Assembly (NCBI RefSeq): GCF_011326725.1
Contig: NZ_JAANCO010000001.1
Span: 1,773,115-1,837,114 of the forward strand
Reading direction: 5' to 3'
Origin: Microbacterium excoecariae
GTDB taxonomy: Bacteria > Actinomycetota > Actinomycetes > Actinomycetales > Microbacteriaceae
Length of the DNA: 64,000 bases
Below the pieces are notes generated by a model. That model had not been told where the DNA came from. It saw nothing but the letters and a program-made list of their open reading frames with translations, and did no database searches. Every line of letters starts with the position of its first letter. Position 1 is the stretch's first letter. Below, piece after piece: positions 8,785 through 17,416 of this stretch. The translations under genes and the position numbers were made by a program.

Positions 8785-10878
8785 CTACGCGTCGATCGCG
8801 TCCTTGTCCAGCTGGGCGGCGCCGCGCACGATGAAGTCGCGCCGCGGCGCCACCTCGTTCCCCATCAGCATCTCGAACACGTGACCCGCGGCCTCGGCGT
8901 CCTCCATGCGCACCCGCCGGAGCAGGCGCCCGTCGCGCGACATCGTCGTGTCGGCGAGCTGGTCGGCGTCCATCTCGCCGAGGCCCTTGTAGCGCTGAAT
9001 CGGCTCGAGCCAGCGCTTGTTCTGCTTACGCAGGCGCGCGAGGAGGGCGTTCAGCTCGCGGTCGCTGTACGTGTAGATCGTCTCGTTCGGCCGTGATCCC
9101 GGGTTCACCACGATCACGCGATGCAACGGCGGGACGGCGGCGTAGACCCGCCCGTGCTCGATCAGCGGGCGCATGTATCGATAGAACAGCGTGAGCAGAA
9201 GCGTGCGGATGTGTGCCCCGTCGACGTCCGCGTCGCTCATCATGATGACCTTGCCGTAGCGGGCCGCATCGATGTCGAAGGTGCGACCGGATCCCGCTCC
9301 CACCACCTGGATCAGCGCGGCACACTCCGCGTTGGAGAGCATGTCGCCGATCGAGGCCTTCTGCGTGTTGAGGATCTTGCCCCGGATCGGGAACAGCGCC
9401 TGGTACTCGCTGTCGCGAGCCTTTCGCGCGGTCCCGAGCGCCGAGTCGCCCTCCACGATGAACAGCTCCGAGTTTGAGACGTCGTTCGACCGACAGTCGA
9501 TGAGCTTCGCCGGGAGCGAGGAGGATTCCAGCGCGTTCTTGCGCCGCTGCGTCTCCTTATGCGCCCGCGCCGAGACCCGCGCCTTCATCTCGCTGACGAC
9601 CTTGTCGAGCAGCATCGAGACCTGGTTCTTGTCGTCGCGCTTCGCGGACGCGAAGCGGGCCTTCATGCCCTCCCGCACGACCTTCGCGACGATCGAGCGC
9701 ACGGCGGGGGTGCCGAGCACCTCCTTCGTCTGACCCTCGAACTGCGGTTCGGGCACCGAGACGGTCAGCACCGCGGTCAGGCCCGCGAGCACGTCGTCCT
9801 TCTCGAGCTTGTCCGACCCCACCTTGAGCCGGCGCGCGTTCTTCTCGACCTCGGCGCGCAGCTGCTTCGTGAGCTCCTGCTCGAAGCCCTGCTGGTGCGT
9901 GCCGCCCTTGGGTGTCGCGATGATGTTCACGAACGAGCGGGTGATCGTGTCGTATCCGGTCCCCCAGCGCAACGCCACGTCCACCGCGCACTCGCGCTCG
10001 ACCTCCTGCGAACGCAGGGATCCGTCGGCCTGGAGCGTCGGCACCGTCTCCGTGAAGGTCCCGGTCCCCTCGAGGCGCCACGTGTCGGTGACGGGCGCGT
10101 CCGTCGACAAAAACTCGACGAACTCGGAGATCCCGCCGTCGAACCGATACGCGGTCTCCGCGACGTCGCCCTCAGTCTCCGCCGTCTGGCGCTCATCGCG
10201 CAGAACGATCTCGAGCCCCGGCAGGAGGAATGCCGTCTGACGCGCGCGCGTGACCAGATCGTCGTACTGGAACGCGGCGTCGCGCGTGAAGATCTGGCGG
10301 TCCGCCCAGTACCGCACGCGGGTCCCCGTCACCCCGCGCGCGGCCTTCCCGATCACGCGCAGCTCGCTGCCGTTGTCGAAGGGGCGGAACGGCGCGTCCG
10401 GCCGCGGGTCGCCGTCATCGTCGAAGACGCCCGGCTCGCCGCGCCGGAACGACATCGCGTACGTCCGCCCGCCGCGGTCGACCTCGACGTCGAGGCGCTC
10501 GCTGAGCGCGTTCACGACGGAGGCGCCCACGCCGTGGAGCCCGCCCGAGGCGGCGTACGAACCGCCGCCGAACTTTCCGCCCGCGTGGAGCTTGGTGAAC
10601 ACGACCTCGACGCCGGTCAGCCCCGTGCGGGGCTCGACGTCGATCGGCACGCCGCGCCCGCGGTCCTGCACCTCGACACTGCCGTCCGCGCGCAGCACGA
10701 CGACGATGCGGTCCCCATTGCCGGCGACGGCCTCGTCGACCGAGTTGTCGATGATCTCCCAGAGGCAGTGCATGAGACCGGGCGAGCCGTTCGACCCGAT
10801 GTACATCCCGGGGCGCTTGCGAACGGCCTCCAGGCCCTCAAGCACCTGGAGATGGTGGGCGGAGTACTCAGCGGTCAC
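8785..10878 (-). CDS. parE: DNA topoisomerase IV subunit B (ParE / GyrB-like)
   Basis: The ATPase and TOPRIM subunit that partners ParC. The 697-residue protein has the GHKL ATPase site (EIIDNSVDEA with Glu41 and Asn45, then GGLHGVGASVVNALS), the transducer domain, and the TOPRIM domain with the glutamate of EGDSALGTARKARD and the acidic DADVDGAHI metal site. It ends with the family's C-terminal IPRYKGLGEM-like segment (here IQRYKGLGEMDADQL). The start is a GTG at 10878, 8 nt after a TAGAAT box, so the transcript is probably leaderless. Convergent with the EamA exporter gene. Confidence 0.93.
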   Translation of the reverse strand: MTAEYSAHHLQVLEGLEAVRKRPGMYIGSNGSPGLMHCLWEIIDNSVDEAVAGNGDRIVVVLRADGSVEVQDRGRGVPIDVEPRTGLTGVEVVFTKLHAGGKFGGGSYAASGGLHGVGASVVNALSERLDVEVDRGGRTYAMSFRRGEPGVFDDDGDPRPDAPFRPFDNGSELRVIGKAARGVTGTRVRYWADRQIFTRDAAFQYDDLVTRARQTAFLLPGLEIVLRDERQTAETEGDVAETAYRFDGGISEFVEFLSTDAPVTDTWRLEGTGTFTETVPTLQADGSLRSQEVERECAVDVALRWGTGYDTITRSFVNIIATPKGGTHQQGFEQELTKQLRAEVEKNARRLKVGSDKLEKDDVLAGLTAVLTVSVPEPQFEGQTKEVLGTPAVRSIVAKVVREGMKARFASAKRDDKNQVSMLLDKVVSEMKARVSARAHKETQRRKNALESSSLPAKLIDCRSNDVSNSELFIVEGDSALGTARKARDSEYQALFPIRGKILNTQKASIGDMLSNAECAALIQVVGAGSGRTFDIDAARYGKVIMMSDADVDGAHIRTLLLTLFYRYMRPLIEHGRVYAAVPPLHRVIVVNPGSRPNETIYTYSDRELNALLARLRKQNKRWLEPIQRYKGLGEMDADQLADTTMSRDGRLLRRVRMEDAEAAGHVFEMLMGNEVAPRRDFIVRGAAQLDKDAIDA

Positions 10879-10886
10879 AGCGTTCG

Positions 10887-10892
10887 ATTCTA
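10887..10892 (-). promoter_or_regulatory. -10 box for leaderless parE
   Basis: TAGAAT on the minus strand, 8 nt before the GTG start of parE, leaving room for a transcription start essentially at the start codon and none for a ribosome site. Confidence 0.5.
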
Positions 10893-11062
10893 TCTTCGAG
10901 AACGTCCTCCCGCGGCGGTCGACACCCTGACCGCCGCCCCCGCGTACGCCGCTGGCGAAACCCGGCCGAATGCGGGGGCATTCGGGATGATTTCCCGGCG
11001 GGCCGTGGTTGTATGTAGCGCAAGACGCACACGGATGGGCATACGACTAAGGAGGCAGCACG

Positions 11063-11281
11063 ATGACTGCGACAACCGCCGACGCACCCGTCACGCACCG
11101 CCTGACCGCCGCAGACCGCTGCGACGCCTGCGGCGCCCAGGCCTATATTGCAGCCGAGGTGGGCGGCAGCGAGCTGCTGTACTGCGCGCACCACGGACGC
11201 AAGTTTGAAGAGAAGCTGCGTGCCGTGGCCACGGCATGGCACGACGAGACCGACCGGCTCGCCGCAGAAGCGGCCAGCTGA
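11063..11281 (+). CDS. DUF7455 small zinc-ribbon protein
   Basis: A 72-residue protein with a treble of metal-ligand motifs: Cys20-x2-Cys23 (RCDACGAQAY) and Cys41-x2-His44 (YCAHHGRKF), consistent with a single zinc ribbon. Proteins of this family are small, conserved and common near sigma-factor and topoisomerase genes in actinobacteria; no function is known. A near-perfect AAGGAGG ribosome site lies at 11050-11056. A strong hairpin terminator follows the stop, so it is a one-gene transcript. Confidence 0.85.
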   Translation: MTATTADAPVTHRLTAADRCDACGAQAYIAAEVGGSELLYCAHHGRKFEEKLRAVATAWHDETDRLAAEAAS

Positions 11282-11296
11282 CGCCCCTCAGGGCAC

Positions 11297-11333
11297 TGGC
11301 GCCGTTTCCCGCAGAGCGCGGGAAACGGCGCCA
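11297..11333 (+). terminator. Hairpin terminator after the DUF7455 gene
   Basis: A perfect 16-bp stem (TGGCGCCGTTTCCCGC and its complement) around a 5-nt loop AGAGC. It has no long T tract on the plus strand. It also lies just beyond the end of the minus-strand racemase gene, so it may stop transcription from both sides. Confidence 0.8.
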
Positions 11334-11351
11334 TCGTCGTCTGGGCCTCGG

Positions 11352-12410
11352 CTACTCGGCCGCGGCGTCGCCCACGTAGACGCGCGGCACGAGGCGGGAG
11401 ACCCGGAGTAGCGGCTCCTCGCCGACCGTGCCGATCGCCTCGCCCAGGTCGGTGGGGGTCGGCTCCCCGTGCACACCCGTGCCGAACAGCACGACCTCGT
11501 CGCCGACCGCCGCGCCGGTCCACGACGCGATGCGCGTGGCGAACGCGTCGACCGCCTCGACGGCCCGCGGTCCGACCGGCGTCCCCGCCGCGGCCCGGCC
11601 CGCGGCCGTGGACGGATAACCGTCGACGAATCCGACGCCCACCATGACGCCCGTGTCGCGTACCTCGGTGACGCGCGCGACGAGCGACGCCGCGGGGGCG
11701 ATGCCGGCGATCTCCGGGCCATCGGCGGAACGGATCCCGTAGCAGAACGCCCCGACGCGCACGAGCTCGTAGCGAAATTCCGGCCGCGCCCACGCCGCCG
11801 CGCTGGCGGCGAGGTGGCGCACCTCCGGGCGGAGGCCCTCCGCACGCGCGACCGCGACGGCCGCGTCGAACGCCGAGCGCGACGCGTCGTCCTCCGCGTC
11901 GGAGGCCTCCGCGATGTGACTCCAGATCCCGGCGACGCACACCGCGCCGGTGGACTCCCACTCGGCAGCGCGCGCGCAAAAGGCCCGCCACCGCTCGGGG
12001 CGCACCCCGTTGCGGTGGAGCCCCGTGTCGATCTTCAGGTGCACGCGCGCCGTCACGCCAGCCGCCCGCGCCGCCGCGGCGACGCGCTCGAGGTAGTCCT
12101 CATCGCCGACACCCAGCTCGAGACCGCACGCGACGGCGCGCCGCGCCTCGTCTTCCGGGACCGTCATCCAGGCGATCACGCGCGCCCGCCCGCCGGCTGC
12201 CCGCGCCGCGCGCAACGCGCTCGGAACGTCGATACCCCCGAACCAGCGCGCGCCCGCCGCGAGGCCCGCGGCCACCACCTCGTCGACGCCGAGCGCGTAC
12301 GCGTCGTCCTTGATCACGACGAGCGCCTCGGCCGGGGCCATGCGCGCGCGGACCGCCCGGATGTTCGCGACGAGGCGCGCGCGATCGACGCGCAGCTCCC
12401 CCGCGATCAT
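11352..12410 (-). CDS. alr: Alanine racemase-like subunit A: PLP barrel present, catalytic Tyr loop missing
   Basis: A 352-residue fold-III PLP racemase. The barrel is complete: PLP lysine Lys34 in VVIKDDAYALG, HLKIDTGLHRNG at 124-135, GIWSHIAEAS at 161-170, the RHLAASAAA tract, and the phosphate-binding LVRVGAFCYG at 216-225. In the C-terminal domain the VTEVRDTG strand (247-254) runs directly into VGVGFVDGYPS (257-267). The normal intervening segment with the VSYG catalytic tyrosine is absent, and the usual SMD(Q) motif is replaced by VEAVDAF. The end (EEPLLRVSRLVPRVYV) is normal. The frame is intact with no frameshift. Start ATG 12410 overlaps the stop of the next racemase-like gene (ATGA). 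In Alr dimers each active site uses Lys from one chain and Tyr from the other, so this chain should need the neighbour's tyrosine. Substrate unproven: Ala, or a larger amino acid. Confidence 0.85.
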   Translation of the reverse strand: MIAGELRVDRARLVANIRAVRARMAPAEALVVIKDDAYALGVDEVVAAGLAAGARWFGGIDVPSALRAARAAGGRARVIAWMTVPEDEARRAVACGLELGVGDEDYLERVAAAARAAGVTARVHLKIDTGLHRNGVRPERWRAFCARAAEWESTGAVCVAGIWSHIAEASDAEDDASRSAFDAAVAVARAEGLRPEVRHLAASAAAWARPEFRYELVRVGAFCYGIRSADGPEIAGIAPAASLVARVTEVRDTGVMVGVGFVDGYPSTAAGRAAAGTPVGPRAVEAVDAFATRIASWTGAAVGDEVVLFGTGVHGEPTPTDLGEAIGTVGEEPLLRVSRLVPRVYVGDAAAE

Positions 12411-13075
12411 GCGACGACCTCCCTGGCGCCGCCGAGGCCCACCGCCGCCACCACCTCGAGCGGCGACCAGCCCGTCGCCTCGCACCACGCCGGGAGCAAG
12501 TCGGGCGCGCCGGATCCGAAGAACACCGCCTCGTCGCCGGGCGCCACCGGCAGCGCGCCGATGTCGACGACGCACACGTCCATCGCCACGCGGCCCACGA
12601 TGGGGCACCGCTCGCCGCCCAGGAGGACGAACGTTCGCCCGCCGATGGCGCGGGCGATGCCCTGGGCGTATCCGCCGACCACGAGCGCAACGCGCGTGCG
12701 CGCGGTGGCGCGGTGAAGATACCCGTAGGAGACACCGTCGCCCGGCTCGAGGGGCTTCGTCTGGAGGACGGCGCCCGCGGCGGTCATGGCGGGCGTTCCA
12801 CCGGCGAGCCCGAAGACGGTCGCGGGGTCCAGCGCATCCGCCTCCGGGGCGACGGCCAGGCCGCGCGGCGCGTCGCCGCCGTCCGTGATGGCGTGGCGCA
12901 CGCCCGCGGCCGCGGCCACCTCGGCCACGAGGTCCGCCCCGTGACCGCACGCGTCGCGACGCAGGTCGATCGCCCCGTCGGGGTTCGCGTCGCGGGCCGC
13001 GCGGATCCCGCGGGCGAGCGCCGCGCGGGAGACACGCACGCGCGGGGCGCTGATGCTCAGAGTCGTCGCACTCAT
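12407..13075 (-). CDS. Alanine racemase-like subunit B: Tyr loop present, PLP lysine and most of barrel missing
   Basis: A 222-residue protein. Residues 15-46 match the first barrel strand and helix (RVSRAALARGIR... then DLRRDACGHG), but the PLP lysine position is Arg39. The barrel then stops after about 60 residues where a full one needs over 200. From about 98 the C-terminal domain is complete: GDGVSYGYLH with the catalytic Tyr117, GGYAQGI, a CPIVGRVAMDVCVVDI tract with Met165-Asp166, and GDEAVFFG at 180-187. It therefore cannot hold PLP alone but can give the Tyr side of an active site, exactly what its partner lacks. First gene of a two-gene operon with a leaderless-type promoter (TAGTCT 7 nt before ATG), overlapping subunit A by 4 bp, which favours equal amounts and assembly. 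Divergent from the ATP-grasp gene. Confidence 0.85.
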   Translation of the reverse strand: MSATTLSISAPRVRVSRAALARGIRAARDANPDGAIDLRRDACGHGADLVAEVAAAAGVRHAITDGGDAPRGLAVAPEADALDPATVFGLAGGTPAMTAAGAVLQTKPLEPGDGVSYGYLHRATARTRVALVVGGYAQGIARAIGGRTFVLLGGERCPIVGRVAMDVCVVDIGALPVAPGDEAVFFGSGAPDLLPAWCEATGWSPLEVVAAVGLGGAREVVA

Positions 13076-13079
13076 CCGA

Positions 13080-13090
13080 CCTAGACTAGG
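13080..13090. promoter_or_regulatory. Shared divergent -10 region of the racemase pair and the ATP-grasp gene
   Basis: CCTAGACTAGG is an almost perfect palindrome containing a -10 hexamer on both strands: TAGTCT (13088-13083, minus) ends 7 nt before the racemase B ATG, giving a leaderless mRNA, and TAGACT (13082-13087, plus) would start the ATP-grasp transcript near 13094 with a 70-nt leader. Overlapping boxes imply that the two polymerases exclude each other. Confidence 0.5.
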
Positions 13091-13161
13091 CCGCGCCCGC
13101 CTGATCGCGCGCCGAGCGCGCCGCCGGGAGGCACGCCCCTTTCCGCCGACACGGAGGACAC

Positions 13162-14187
13162 ATGCCCGCCAACGGCCTCGCCCTCGGACCCAAGCTGCGC
13201 TACCTCACCGAGCGCGCCCGACGCATCGACATCGGATCCGTCGTCTCCCGCGCGCGGGAGGTGCACGCGCACCACGGCAAGGCGGTGCCCGCCGTGGTCG
13301 CCGACATGCTGTGGTCCGCCGCCCGCAAGGACGTGGCGTTCCAGGACTACGTGGACTTCGACTTCGCGATCCTGACGGCCGAGGAGCGGGCGACGTTCAT
13401 GACGCACCCCGTCTCGGCACAGCTGGCGCAGCGCTTTTCCCAGCCCGCGGGCCGCGCCATCTTCGAGGACAAGATCGCGTTCAACCGGCGCTTCGAGGCA
13501 TACCTCCATCGCCCGTACCTCGTGGTCACGCCCGACGGCGCGGACGAGGTGCGACGCTTCGTGGAAGAGCGCGGCACCGTCATCGCCAAGGTTCCCGTGA
13601 GCCACATGGGCCTCGGCGTGCGTCGCTACCACGCCGCCGACGTCGACGACTGGTCCGCGTTCCACCGCCGGCTGCTCGACGCGGGCGAGCTGCTCCTGGA
13701 GGACGTCATCGCGCAGCACGACGACCTCGCGGCCGTGTGCCCCGGCACCGTCAACACGACGCGCATCACGGCATTCTTCGACGGCGAAGACGTGCACATC
13801 CTTGCGGTGGCGCAGAAGTTCGGGCGCGGCGAGGTGAGCGACCAGATGTCGTACGGCGGCTTCTATACGATGCTCGACCCCGACACGGGTCACGCGATGA
13901 GCGCGGGCTACGACTCGCACGAGAACGTGCACGAGACGCACCCCGACACGGGCTTCCCGATCGCCGAGTTCCAGCTGCCCCGTTTCGAGGAGGCCGTCGC
14001 GCTGATCGATCGCGCCGCGCGCGAGGTGCCGGAGGTCCAGTACGCCGGGTGGGACGTCGTCGCGACGAACGACGGTCCCGTCCTCGTCGAGGGCAACTGG
14101 GGCGCCGGCGTCTACGAGAACAAGCCGAGCGTGTCCGGTGTGCGCACCGGCCACAAGCCGCGCTACCGCGCCGCGATCGGGTTCTGA
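13162..14187 (+). CDS. ATP-grasp ligase, sugar-transfer-associated family (PF14397-like)
   Basis: A 341-residue soluble protein. Residues about 115-320 form an ATP-grasp domain: ATP-binding lysine Lys143 in GTVIAKVP, a flexible glycine-containing loop SHMGLGVRR, the hinge LLLEDVIAQH (177-186), and the Mg-binding strand NDGPVLVEGNWGAG (303-316) with Glu310 and Asn312. The N-terminal 110 residues are helical. Such enzymes join a carboxylate to an amine with ATP; the name of the family reflects gene context, not a known reaction. It is divergent from the racemase pair through overlapping -10 boxes and convergent with the CofE-like ligase, which suggests one pathway. RBS CGGAGGA precedes ATG 13162. 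I propose attachment of an amino acid, but the substrate is unknown. Confidence 0.8.
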   Translation: MPANGLALGPKLRYLTERARRIDIGSVVSRAREVHAHHGKAVPAVVADMLWSAARKDVAFQDYVDFDFAILTAEERATFMTHPVSAQLAQRFSQPAGRAIFEDKIAFNRRFEAYLHRPYLVVTPDGADEVRRFVEERGTVIAKVPVSHMGLGVRRYHAADVDDWSAFHRRLLDAGELLLEDVIAQHDDLAAVCPGTVNTTRITAFFDGEDVHILAVAQKFGRGEVSDQMSYGGFYTMLDPDTGHAMSAGYDSHENVHETHPDTGFPIAEFQLPRFEEAVALIDRAAREVPEVQYAGWDVVATNDGPVLVEGNWGAGVYENKPSVSGVRTGHKPRYRAAIGF

Positions 14188-14194
14188 CGCGCGA

Positions 14195-14242
14195 ACGACG
14201 TGAGGAGCCCGGCCCCCGAGGGGGCCGGGCTCCTCACGTCGT
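14195..14242. terminator. Bidirectional terminator between the ATP-grasp and CofE-like genes
   Basis: A perfect 22-bp stem (ACGACGTGAGGAGCCCGGCC... paired with its complement) closed by a 4-nt loop CGAG, centred between two convergent stops. Works equally on both strands. Confidence 0.85.
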
Positions 14243-14251
14243 CGGAGCGCG

Positions 14252-14943
14252 CTACGCGGCGCGTCGAATGATGCCGAGCGGTGTGGACTGGTGCCCCTGC
14301 CCGAGCGGGTTGTCGCGCAAGATGCGCACGAGCGTGCGCTCAGCCGCCTTGTCGAGGGTCGAGCCGAGGATGTTGCCCCCGATGTCGTTGATGTCGACGA
14401 CGGCCACATCGCACCCAACGAGTCGCTTCATCTCCGCAGCGACCTCGCGCGGTCGTTCGGGCCCCAGCACGACCGCGTCGTTGTAGGGCGGGATCGTGTT
14501 CGGGGTCGGTCCGTCGATCGCGCGGGCCTTGTCCCCCGCGATGCGGTAGAAGTCCCCGCGGCGGCCGAAGAGCTTCGTCACGGCGGCGACCGCGGACGCG
14601 AACAGGATCCGCGGCGTGCCCACCTCGCGGAGCGCAAACTCCATCGTCTCGGGAATGCCGAGGCCGATGCCGTACGCCGTCTTCGTGACGTAGCGCGAGA
14701 GGAAACGCGCGAGCGGACGCGGCTGAATCTCACTCATCATGTAGGAGCGGCCCTGCATGATCGCCACGATCTTCTCCGTGATGAAGAGCGTGTCGCCGTC
14801 CTCCACCGCGTCGTTGGCGTACTCCCGCACGACCTCGGGAAGCTGATCGCCCGGCATGATGACGCGGGTGCGGAGCGGGATCCGCAGGTAGCGCGCGCCG
14901 TCGATCTCGACCTCGAGGGCCTTGCCCTCGTTCGCGTCCGCCA

Positions 14944-14947
<4 letters not shown>
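14252..14947 (-). CDS. CofE-like amino-acid ligase (F420-0:gamma-glutamyl ligase fold)
   Basis: A 231-residue protein of the F420-ligase fold (PF01996). The N-terminal [15 protein letters not shown] (22-36) and [18 protein letters not shown] (50-67) match the GTP/metal-binding start of CofE, where Glu58-Lys59 correspond to the conserved (T/S)xKxV motif. The C-terminal half is divergent: [20 protein letters not shown] (144-162) instead of the usual LPxDPDxSA region, and a conserved end [15 protein letters not shown]. It starts with ATGA overlapping the sigma factor stop, so it is co-transcribed and coupled with sigA. It may glutamylate coenzyme F420 (a cofD lies at 61 kb) or act on another substrate together with the neighbouring ATP-grasp and racemase genes. 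The divergence and the context favour the second. Confidence 0.75.
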
Positions 14948-16203
<1,256 letters not shown>

Positions 16204-16247
16204 GTTTCGCCTTTCCCCAGGGCCACCGCGCGCCAGCGCCCCGGGTG

Positions 16248-16276
16248 TGTTCGAGCACGATGAAGACCCTTGTCAA
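16248..16276 (-). promoter_or_regulatory. Candidate sigA promoter
   Basis: A perfect -35 TTGACA (16276-16271, minus strand) with CGAACA 17 nt downstream as a weak -10. A second AT-rich stretch around 16310-16335 might hold another promoter. The rest of the 218-bp gap up to the PAC2 gene shows nothing else. Confidence 0.45.
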
Positions 16277-16421
16277 GTCCTGACGCCTGACGGTGTCGGT
16301 GACAACGGGTCCGGATTCTTATTCTCTCATACGTCGGGGGCGTCATGAACCACACCGCGGACGCGTCACCGGGCAATAACGACGCGGGTGCGGGAGCTAT
16401 TCCCGGCCCTCAGCGGATCCG

Positions 16422-17348
16422 CTACGCGCCGCGCTCGTCGTCGGCCGGACGGTCGGCGAGGAACCGCTCGAGCTCGGCCGCGAGCTCGTCGGCGCTCGGG
16501 AGGTCACCCTCGGCGAAGCCGCCCGCGCGCGGCGTGCCGTCGCGCTCGCCCGCCATGTACGCATCGAAGCGGCGCTCCAACGCCTGCACCATCTGGGCGA
16601 GCTCGTCGTTGCGATCGATCTGCTCGCCCACCCGCTCGAGATAGGCCCGGTTGTCCTCGCGGAGGGAGTCGAGGCCGAACACGAGACCGGTCGCCGTCAT
16701 GAGCTGATCCAGCGCCGCGATCGCGGCCCCCGGATAGACGGTCTCCGCAAGGTAGTGCGGCACGAGCATGACGAAGCCGGCGACGGGGAACCCGTCCTCC
16801 GACATTCGCATCTCGAGCAGGTGGCCAGCCGTGGCGGGGGCCTCCGTGTGCGGCTTCCACACCGAGTGCGCCTGGATGAGGTCGTGACGCGACCCGCTCA
16901 CCGTGGTCGTGAGCGCGCGCGTGTGGGGCACCGGCATCGCGATCGCGTGGACCCACGTCATCGTCGACACCTCGAACTCGTCCGCCAGCGCCAGCACGGC
17001 GGCCACGAATCCGTCCCAGGCGAAGTCCGGCTCGTACCCCATCAGGAGGAGGAACGGCTGCCCGAGCGCGTCGTGGGCCAGGGAGAGCTCGAGCCGCGGC
17101 GGGCGGTAGTCCGACAAGTGGTCGCGATCGAAGGTGACGATCGGGCGTCGCGCCCGATAGTCCAGGAGCGCGTCGTTGTCGAAGACGGCGACGGGCTCGG
17201 GGCGAAGATCCTCGCGCGCGAAATCGACCACCGCCGAGACCGTCCCGCCCGCGTCGGTGAAGCCCGTGAGCAGGACGACGAGCGGAAGCTGGGGCGTCAC
17301 AGCCGGCGCGTTCGCGACGCGCTCGAAGAACTCGGGGATGCGGGCCAT
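16422..17348 (-). CDS. PAC2 family (proteasome-assembly-chaperone-like) protein
   Basis: A 308-residue cytoplasmic protein of the PAC2 (formerly DUF75) superfamily: LVVLLTGFTDAGGTVSAVVDF near the N-terminus, FLLLMGYEPDFAWDGF in the middle, and YPGAAIAALDQLMTATGLVFGLDSL toward the end, followed by a charged helical C-terminus (about 225-308). Actinobacterial PAC2 proteins are suggested proteasome-assembly or related factors, although Microbacteriaceae proteasomes are not always present; none is visible here. ATG 17348 is preceded by TAGCAT 6 nt upstream, so the mRNA is likely leaderless. Divergent from pepA. Confidence 0.88.
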   Translation of the reverse strand: MARIPEFFERVANAPAVTPQLPLVVLLTGFTDAGGTVSAVVDFAREDLRPEPVAVFDNDALLDYRARRPIVTFDRDHLSDYRPPRLELSLAHDALGQPFLLLMGYEPDFAWDGFVAAVLALADEFEVSTMTWVHAIAMPVPHTRALTTTVSGSRHDLIQAHSVWKPHTEAPATAGHLLEMRMSEDGFPVAGFVMLVPHYLAETVYPGAAIAALDQLMTATGLVFGLDSLREDNRAYLERVGEQIDRNDELAQMVQALERRFDAYMAGERDGTPRAGGFAEGDLPSADELAAELERFLADRPADDERGA

Positions 17349-17354
17349 CCCTCC

Positions 17355-17360
17355 ATGCTA
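17355..17360 (-). promoter_or_regulatory. -10 box for leaderless PAC2 gene
   Basis: TAGCAT on the minus strand, then 6 nt (GGAGGG) and the ATG. The GGAGGG could also act as a short ribosome site if transcription starts earlier. Confidence 0.45.
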
Positions 17361-17404
17361 CGAGGGCCGCGGGGCGGGCGGGCCCCTCCGGCGCGAGCGA
17401 TACC

Positions 17405-17410
17405 TAGGAT
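17405..17410 (+). promoter_or_regulatory. -10 box for leaderless pepA
   Basis: TAGGAT on the plus strand, then 6 nt (GGAGGC) and the ATG of pepA; mirror image of the arrangement at the divergent PAC2 gene. Confidence 0.45.
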
Positions 17411-17416
17411 GGAGGC

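Noticed and set aside
11352..13075. The two racemase-like genes as one gene broken by a frameshift or as pseudogenes
   Set aside because: Both frames are open and conserved in motif content, overlap by 4 bp, and each lacks exactly what the other has. A frameshifted gene would give one N-terminal and one C-terminal piece; here both have an N-terminal barrel start and a C-terminal domain.
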